A stretch of DNA of 64,000 bases from Ficedula albicollis (Eukaryota; Chordata; Aves; Passeriformes; Muscicapidae): the NCBI RefSeq assembly GCF_000247815.1, contig NC_021692.1:2077317-2141316 (forward strand), given 5' to 3'. The notes beneath the pieces are model-generated. The model worked only from the letters and a program-made list of their open reading frames with translations, was not told where the DNA came from and did no database searches. Both the position numbers and the translations under genes were made by a program. Each line of letters opens with the position of its first letter. The first letter of the stretch is position 1. Positions 48,804 through 64,000 of this stretch are shown piece after piece.

Positions 48804-51800
48804 AGAGCATTGCACTGATTTGATCTCTCAGGCTCTCTGTAGTGTAACCAAAAACTTCAGCAATTCAGTAAAGTACATGTTAACTAATGATACTTGAAGT
48901 ATTTGCTGGATTTTAACCTGCTCACCATGTGATCACAACAGCAGGATTTCAGAGAACTCAACACTGTCCTAGAGAATTGGGATCTGGCATCTGGAAACTG
49001 TGGATAACACTGCCATGTGTCAAATTTATAGGCCCATTTTAGAGAATTTTGCTTTAAAGCTCAATTACACTTTTGTGGAAGACAGATGATCTGCATTTAG
49101 GATTAATTCCTAAAGTGTTAACAGAGATGTGAGCAATACAACAAACAAGGAACTGAAGTCTCCAGTGGGACACTCTGGAGTTCAGTAAGCCTTCCTGGTG
49201 CAAAGGAAATTCTGGTATGATGCACTTTGGTCACACAGGGCTGCTAAAGAACCAGGACACTGACTGACCCCAAGAAGCTGAATAAATCCACAGCACCCAC
49301 GGCAGGTTCCCAGTGACTAAGCAAAAGCCATACCATCCCAATGCTCCTGCTCAAGTCTGGCTTTCCCATCCTAAAGGCAAGGCAAACATATGGAACATAG
49401 TGGTACTATGGGAGCACTTCATTTTCATAAACTTTCTGTAACTTAAGAGCAGCTGCAATCTGTTCCAGTACCTATGTCATTACTAACTGGTGAATTAAGT
49501 TCAATTTTGTGGGGTTTTGTACACAATCAGTGTTCCCTACTACACCCAGAGTTAAGAATCTGCATGATCTCATGTTGCTGTAAGTATAATCTGAAGGAGA
49601 AACCACAAGCCTTCAAGCTTGTTAAAATTCCTCTAACTTTTAAGCCACTGAAGCTTGTTTTCAGGTTAAAATGTGTACATTCTCCCAGCCAAAGGAAACT
49701 GTGCTGTCAGATCTGTCTGTGTGTCCTGAACTTGCTTCCTGCCTCAGCAGCACCACTTCCTCTGTCAGGCAGGACTGAAACTGCTGCCATTTCACCACCA
49801 GGAGCAGCTCACTGCAAGGTACTGCCAACCAAAAACCAATCTGTGGTGCTCTCTGGGATACACCATCAGAGTTGAACTTTAACCAGTCCATCACAGCTTC
49901 CAGATCTTGTCTGGGCGCCTGCTCCACATTCCAAGAAAACAAACAGAAATTTCTGAAAACTAAGATTATTTTTTCCCCATCCAATGTCATTTTACAGTTA
50001 ACAGTTTATTCATCCAACTCAAAGCACTCAGGAGTCCACACTGAAAGGAACAATATTCACAGGATTTTACTCATGATCTCCGGACTACTTTTGCCCTTTC
50101 ATGGTACTTTCATTTCATATCCTATAAAATCACACAGTTCTAAATAAAGTCTTCCTTTGTACTTCAAAATTTCTTCCCAAATTAATCCAATCCACTTCAA
50201 GGTCCTTGCCCTCAGCTTCTTGGTACAGCCACAAACCTGTGATACAAAACACAAACAGAAGCCACTGTCTAATATAAGAACTAAACTCCAGAAAGACAAA
50301 CTGGCACAGAAGGCAAAACTGCTTTCAAGAGTAGTATCACCATGGCCAGAACTCTCCTGTGCACATGTGCAGCAACCATCTACAGACACTATGAAAATCC
50401 TCCAGCCCAAAGCTCACCTTCCAGCTTGCTAGGAATCCTCTTCTTCATGAATCTCTCACCCCAGAACTAAACACATCTGCCACTTCTATGCTAGTAACAT
50501 GGTAAATGATATGTAAAAGAATATATTAGGTTCTAAATCACCTGGTGCACAAGCTCAACTGCCCAACCTGCCCACAGCTTAGGCTGCTGCAGACACTTAA
50601 GCTCTATACAAACACCCACTTGTTCCCAGAGGTTCTAAGTCAAGCTTATGGCCTTGGTCTTGAGTTTCTTAGGTGGGGCTTAAACTGGCTGTTTAACTAC
50701 AAACCAGCACAACACTGGAGTTCCACTCCTCTAGAGCAAGGCAAATCATGAAGTCCAAGCTAAAACCTGCAAAAGCACAAGGGATGGACTTGAGACAATC
50801 TTGTACTCCGTCAGTTCAGGATCTTGAAAGCATATCCTGCTTTAAGCATTGTTTGGGGTTAACCATCACTAACAGACCAGATACAATCCTTTAAATACTA
50901 CCAGTTCTCCCCACAGAGTACCAATTCTGTCTCCAAAACCCAGTGTTGCTGTTCACTTTATAAGCACATCTAATTATGGGACAGCCAGAAAAGTTCAGAT
51001 GCACTAGAATCTGTGTCAAGTTAAACACAAGAATTCAGGTAAGAACTTGGATCTGCAGTGGGTGGGTTCTTATCTGATGCTGAAGAGACCAACAGCAGCA
51101 GAGCATGCTGCTGGACTCCATCCCACATGCCTGCACACACCAACAGTCTCAGCCTGGTGCTGGATGTCAGCATGAGAAACTTGTGGGTAGGCACACGAAA
51201 ACAAGCAGTGAGAAGAGCCACAGGATCATCATCACCAACAGAGCTGGATCAATACCATGACAGCCCTGATTTAGCTCACAGGCTCCTGTTGTTCTTGAAA
51301 CCCACAAAGTTTGCTATCATTATGGGAATCCCTGTTGGGAGATAAAGCATATGTCTGAGGTCCTTGAGCATCCCTTAATCTGCCACTCAACAGAGCCTGT
51401 ATATCCCAACACCTCTGCAGGTTTGAAGCTCCCATTCTGGACAAGTTACTATGAATTGCCAAAGAAGAGGTAAGAGAGCTCTTCTCAAAATGCAACTATC
51501 AAAGGAGCTGTCGTAGAATAGAATATTTTCTTTTTCTAATTCTGTAACATTTAAGACTCATTTTGGACATCTTCCTAAAGACTCCTCACAACCACCTGGT
51601 ACATACATGCACAAGACAGGAAGTGAAGACAGTTGGGAAGGGAAATAAATCCACATAACCAGAAAGCTCCCAGGAAGATGCGCTGTGTTCAGGGGGAACA
51701 GCTCAGGCTGTGAACCAACATGCTGTTTGAAGACTCCAAAGATAAAAGCTTAGTTAAAAAACACTGCAAAAACAACTTTTTCCAGACACTGAGCTATCCT

Positions 51801-54800
51801 GGACTCTGTTAAAATAAAGTAGCTGGAAGGCTCACCAACACTGTGACAGCAGCAGGGGAGCTGCCCTTCATTCACTAACCAACAAAATGAACCAGAGCAG
51901 CTGGAACCACCCCACTCTGCCCAGCCCAAGATGAACCCCAGCAGCTCTCTGCTCCTGCTGGGCACCTGGCACTTATTCAGCCACTGGCAGATGCACAAGA
52001 GGCTCACAAAGAAGTAACAGCACTCCAAGACATGGAAGACTCAGCCACACTTCACATGCACTAAACCCCAAAGTACCACTGAACTCAAGGTAACTGCTCA
52101 AACACACTGATGCTGTCAGATGCAGGCCCCACACAAGTCCCTCTGCATTCAGCTGTTCCCCAGCCACTCTCTGGTACACACAGTCATCCAGCTCATGGAG
52201 TGAAACAGGCCTTCCTGACTTGCATCCAAAGCTGCAGGAGCATTTTTGTCATTATTTCCCCAAACAGAACACTCATCATCAGCCAGAAACACAGCACAGC
52301 ATCTTTCAACTCAAGGAGAGCTGAGCAATTCAAGCCAGCTTGTTCCAAAGCAAGACAATGGTGGCAGCCTCAGCTGTGAGTCTAGCACGGCGTGCCACAG
52401 CAATCCCTTGCAGCTCCCCCAGGGTCTCTGCTGGTCCACAGCAGCTAAGGCTTGTTCTAACACCACATCAGCTTGCTGAAAACCTTCACCTGCCAGAGTT
52501 TGGTCTGTGCTGAAAAACACATGCTGATCCCACACAACTTGTCCAACTTGGCAAACACAACTCAGTACCTACACACCTTCTCCAGACAAAGGCCCCAAGG
52601 AAGCCCCCATGTTACTTTATTAAAAAAGGTTCAAAATTGGTTTTTCATGAGACAAGAAAAGAGTGCATGCACCAACACTCCTGGGAGGAATTATGTCACA
52701 ACACTCTAAAGTAATGGGAAGAATTGGCAGCACAAGAGCTTAAAATAGAAAAACAGCCTTTAAAAGCTTTTGAAAACAAATTTGTTGTTCTCTCTTTATA
52801 AAATATTGTTTAGAAGAAAAATCAACACATCTCAAGGAAAGAATAGCTGCTCTACTGGAAAAGGCCTATTAGTATTTTGAAGTTTTACACCTCTTTAGGT
52901 CAGAGTTGTTCTCTGAAACTCCAAGGGAAGATTACAAAGATGAATTACACAAACTTTGCCTCTTGCTCTCACTGTTTGCAGTTTTCTGCACACCCAGGGC
53001 CAGGTAAACAAACCCAGTTCATCCACTCAAAAACAACCTAAAGGATCTCCCACCAGAAGCTGGGAATTGCCTGCCTTAATGCCATTCCTGTCACTCACCT
53101 CAGGTATTGCCATCCACACCATGGGCTGGCAAGGGGCAGATGACCACTATGCTGGGGAGGCCAGACATCCTCAGGGAGGGAGAATTTTTGTGCCAAGCTA
53201 CAGCCCTTGCAGAAACTCTGGAGAAAGGGCTTTCTTTACCTACCATTCCTAATGGCAGTCCTTCCTGATGGATATACCCTTAGCTTGTACAGTGTAAAAC
53301 CATAATGAAGTGTAAAGGGCAGGGTTTGTAGGAAGACAGCAAATTAAATAGTGACAGGCTGCAGAAATGTAAAGATAGTTTAAATTTCTTTTAAAACTTG
53401 GCATAAAAGTTTCTGGTCAGTAAGTTGTTTTATTTGTCATATATTAACTACTGAAAATAGGGTGCTTTCACCTGCATTTAATGTAAGAGAGTGAAAGTAG
53501 CCAAGGAAGAAGACTAAGTGGTTAAAGAGAGCTTCTTGCTACCTGAAGCACCAGAAACCAATTTCACTTCCATTTGATTTGACAGCACCTTCATCTTCTA
53601 AAAGGAAAAAGATGTCATCCTTTCCTAAAGGGCAAGGATAACTATACCCCCTACAATTCATCCTAACTGTCTCCTGCTCTAGAAACTCAAATCATAAATT
53701 CATGATGGAGTCACAGGACACCAGGAAAGCTCAGCTGACCACAATGGGCAGGCAGAGGAATGAGCAGGATAAAACACACAAGCCCACAGACAACTTTCAA
53801 ATGTTGTGAGCACTCACATGGGCATCAAGCAGATTACACACACCTCACCTGCAACATGTTACACACACCTCAACTCTAGTGCTGCATGTTTGTTTACTGT
53901 CCAAGCCTTCCAGAGCCAGCAGCAGAGTTGGAATACAGCTACACCAACCCACCGTGGTAACAAGAGAGCTGATGAAAAGGTTTTAACTGAAAGGTCCAGC
54001 TATCTGTGATCATAAGACTTGGAAAATTACTTTAGTGCTACAGTACTGCATTTTAACCAGAAGGAAACTTTACATCAAGATTAGTGGCCAGCTTCATGCT
54101 GCACTTTCCATCAGCCTCACACACAGTTCACAGCAAGGAAAGCCCAGTGCACACCTAAAAGAGAAATCACTAAGAATTTCACAGAGGTTCCATTTCTGTT
54201 TACTGTTAGTTTCTAGCAGAACCACAGTTTCCATTTTAGGTACTTCATACTCTAGAGCTTCCAGAGCTTTTCTATTTAAACAGTAAAACCATTATGAACT
54301 CCCCAGGCCGGCCATCAGTTTCAGGCAAACAAACAACCCTAAAGCAGAACACTTAATGAATTCAGAGCATCAGTTGCAGGTCATGAATAACCAAGTTCAA
54401 AGTATGCAAATCTAGCGATTAAAATTTCTGCCTAGGATATGTTACCAAAGTGAAAACATGTTTTATCTTGCACCACAGTAATTTTTTATTCCTTGCCAAG
54501 ACTTAAAAATCCTTTTTTTTTTGGTTACTGAAGCATAAACAAGAACAGTTTAAACACCAAACCATTTTTACAGTCAGCAATACACTGATTCACACCTTAC
54601 ATGCATGTCTAAGACCTGACTCAAATATACAGTTGCCTATACTATCTTCCTCAGAACCATACACCTGACAGAAAGAGTTTACAAAGCAGAAGTTTACAAC
54701 AGAAGGGAAGTTTACAACAGCTTCCCCTGCATATAGCCAGCTGAACATAATTTTCGTACCAAAAAAGAGAAGCTGTAATGCTTTACTGAGTTATCCTAGT

Positions 54801-55315
54801 CAGCAACACGAAGAACTTGACCCAGGTTTTAAATGTCCCTTCAAAAAAAAAAAAAAAAAAGTGTTTGGAGCACTGCAACTCAATACTTGGAACAGCCCAC
54901 ACCTCCTTCCCTGAGAGGGAGGCACAGATGAATATGAGACAAAGACAATCACAGATGGCCAGACCAAGCCACTTCTGATCACCCAGTTGCCATCTAACAT
55001 GGCCTCCTCGCCAGAGCTTGTCTTCCTCACGCTGTTGTCAAGAGGGGAGCTCTGGCTGCCCTGGCCACAGCAGAACCATTCTCTGAGCACTCTTTGTCAA
55101 GCACGGGTTTCCAATGCTGGCTGTTACACTCACATCTACCTGGCTCTGCAACTGCCTCCTACTGCTGTCAGCGGCTGCAGGTTCTTTCTACTTACACAGT
55201 CCAGATCACTAACACAGAGCTTTAAAACACAGACAGGTGTTACGCTGCTGCAGAATATACATTTTTATGAGATTTCTAAGGAGAATTATTAACACATGTC
55301 AACACCAAGTCTCGA

Positions 55316-62154
<6,839 letters not shown>

Positions 62155-62241
62155 CTTCCGTGCCTGCTCCTGCAGGAGCCGGATCTGCTCAGCGATGACT
62201 GTCAGTTTACTGCAGGCATTTGCTCGGACAAACTCATTGGC
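62155..62241 (-). CDS. C1orf50: C1orf50 homologue, second coding exon
   Basis: The 87-bp exon encodes [20 protein letters not shown], then RLLQEQARK, matching the human segment with [18 protein letters not shown]. The pattern suggests an amphipathic helix ([14 protein letters not shown]). Splice sites are TCCCAG and GTGAGT. Confidence 0.94.
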
Positions 62242-63081
62242 CTGGGAGAGAAAATCAGAGATGGTCAGGGCAGGAAGAACTGCAGCCCTTTGGACTGTGC
62301 TGAGCCAGCTATGGTCAAGCTCAAGGCATCAACAGAGCTGGGGGTGCAGGAGCTGTCCTGGCACTCCCAGGCAGGAGCAAGGATCAGGAGCTGTCTGGAT
62401 AGGCTGAGGGGCAGTGAGAGGGAGCAGCAGGACATACTGGGAGGCAATGGGTTGGACTGGGAGGTAGTGGGATACGCAGGGAGGAGGCAGTAGGACATAC
62501 ACTAAACATTTAGGTGAACTGAGAAGCTCTGGGGGACAACACTGGAGATCAGCAGGATGTACTATGAGGCACTGGGGAATAGTATAACATACTGGAGCAC
62601 ACTGGGAGAATCAGTAGGACATGTCAGAAAAAACTGGGGTGGACTGAGAACCGGCATGGACTGGGAATCACTGAAGGCCTCTGCACACGCTGCTGTGAAT
62701 TAAAGATAGTGGGACACACTAGGAGGCAGCAGGGCATACTGGGACGGGACTTCAGTGCGATGCTCTAGGAGTCACTGTGGGGCAGCAAGGCACAGTGGGA
62801 AGCACTGAAGTGCAGTGGGAGGTTCTTGAAACACCAACAGCGTGGGAACTCGGGGAGATACTGATGGGGCACTGCTAAATACTAGGAGGGGACAGTGGGA
62901 GATGGTGGGAAACATCACAGGACACATCAGGAGGCCTCCGGGGCCACCGGAGAGCAGCGGGACGTGCTGGGAAGCACCAAGGCCGCCGCCGACTGAGAAG
63001 GTCCCGGAGACGGCCGGGAGGCAGCGGGCCAGCGAGCCCAGCCCTGCCCCCGCAGCCGCGCCGCTGGGACCCGGCCCTCAC
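62242..63081 (-). other. C1orf50 intron 1, with degenerate GGGA/CTGGGAG-type repeats
   Basis: From about 62400 to 62960 the plus strand shows loose repeats of ACTGGGAGGCA, AGTGGGA and AGCAGGACA at irregular spacing, a decayed minisatellite. No exon is recognised. Confidence 0.6.
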
Positions 63082-63282
63082 CTGCTGCACCTGCCGGGCC
63101 AGGGCCACCAGGTCCCCGGGGTCCCCGACGCGGCCGGCACGGCCGGCTCTGCCCTCGACCAGGGCCAGCTCGACACCGGGACCGGGACCGGGACCGGGAC
63201 CGGGACCGGGACCGGGATCGGGATCGGGACCGGGATCAGGACCGGGCCCGTTGTCCCCCGGCCCCACGCCGCCCTCCGCCAT
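63082..63282 (-). CDS. C1orf50: C1orf50 homologue, first coding exon with a Pro-Gly repeat
   Basis: The 201-bp exon begins MAEGGVGPGDNGPGPDPGPD, passes through a (PG)n and PD/PG tract, then ends GVELALVEG...DPGDLVALARQVQQ. The conserved DPxDLVALAxQVQ block anchors the assignment to C1orf50. The chosen start has a good Kozak context (G at -3 and +4) and gives a 203-aa protein, close to human (about 199 aa). An upstream in-frame ATG at 63363 would add about 27 residues, but it lies inside the shared promoter. The PG tract is encoded by the hexamer repeat at 63177-63241. Divergent neighbour: P3H1. Confidence 0.9.
63177..63241 (-). repeat. GGGACC hexanucleotide repeat in C1orf50 exon 1
   Basis: About ten tandem copies of GGGACC on the + strand, with GGGATC and GGATCA variants near the 63220 end. 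In frame it encodes alternating Pro and Gly (and some Asp) in the minus-strand protein. The copies have closely spaced GGG triplets, so G-quadruplex formation is possible. Confidence 0.93.
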
Positions 63283-63476
63283 GGCCAGCCAGCACCCCCC
63301 GCTTCCGCCCAGAGGGCAGGTTTCCGCTGAGGCGTCAGCACGCACCGTGAGGGGCGTGGCCATAGGGGCTGTGCTGCGCTGATTGGGCGGTGGGCGGGGC
63401 GCAGGGGGCGGGGCCGGTGTCTGTGGCGCTCCGGTGCCCGGGGCGGGCGGTGCCGCGGCCCGTCCGCCGTTCGGTC
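63283..63476. promoter_or_regulatory. Bidirectional CpG promoter between C1orf50 and P3H1
   Basis: The 194 bp separate the two start codons and must serve both genes. The sequence is GC-rich with an inverted CCAAT box (GATTGG, 63381-63386) and Sp1-like GC boxes (GGGCGGTGGGCGGGGC at 63386-63400 and GGGGGCGGGGCC at 63404-63415). No TATA box is seen. The two genes are also head-to-head in human. Confidence 0.8.

Positions 63477-64000
<524 letters not shown>

Larger units (their letters stand above)
44284..55315 (-). other. CDC42: Probable CDC42 first intron
   Basis: About 11 kb between the first coding exon and the GC-rich putative promoter. It holds two tandem duplications (44297-44410, 44901-45223), an A41 run (46387-46427) and an A/C-rich duplication near 48700-48810. 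I recognise no other coding exon. Its status as intron assumes that the CDC42 promoter is at 55.3-57 kb. Confidence 0.6.

Noticed and set aside
62400..62960. Coding exon in C1orf50 intron 1 (a 184-codon + strand frame nearby)
   Set aside because: The sequence is a degenerate GGGA-type repeat, and the four known exons already join in phase without it.

Overview
This is vertebrate, almost certainly avian, nuclear DNA. The genes are split into exons with GT/AG introns, the interspersed repeats are CR1 LINE fragments, and the LTRs resemble those of songbird endogenous retroviruses. A passerine is the likeliest source; that is inferred from repeat flavour, not from a species-diagnostic gene. There is no prokaryotic, plasmid or phage content.

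Layout. (1) 1-2027: the last three coding exons of WNT4 (+), with a 21-bp minisatellite in the final intron, then a 3' UTR of roughly 2 kb. (2) About 4.5-30.8 kb: a gene-poor spacer with CR1 copies, three LTRs (one a solo LTR nested inside a CR1, with a 6-bp target duplication) and a 47-bp tandem array at 24.8-27.6 kb. (3) 30.8-57 kb: CDC42 (-), complete in coding sequence (191 aa). It has two alternative last exons (CVLL and CCIF prenylation tails) and a GC-rich 5' end near 55.3-57 kb. (4) 60.2-63.3 kb: the C1orf50 homologue (-), four coding exons, 203 aa. (5) 63477-64000: the start of P3H1 (+), divergent from C1orf50 across a 194-bp GC-rich interval.

The strongest anomaly is a set of seven uninterrupted poly-C blocks (30 to 1475 bases), all C on the + strand. 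They interrupt the WNT4 stop codon, an LTR, the 47-bp array (three blocks), the CDC42 CpG island and P3H1 exon 1. At the two clearest sites a 14-15 bp piece of flank is repeated on both sides, as expected if an assembler joined reads through a false homopolymer. I read them as artefacts; they damage two gene models.

Biologically, WNT4 is a secreted signal, CDC42 a Rho-family GTPase used in polarity and Wnt/PCP outputs, and P3H1 an ER collagen prolyl 3-hydroxylase. C1orf50 is poorly characterised. WNT4 and CDC42 are convergent neighbours as in human; the C1orf50/P3H1 pair lies next to CDC42 here but well away from it on human chromosome 1. I found no convincing undescribed biological system. 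The best leads are the homogeneous 47-bp array, the poly-C signature, the C1orf50 hexamer repeat and the nested LTR.
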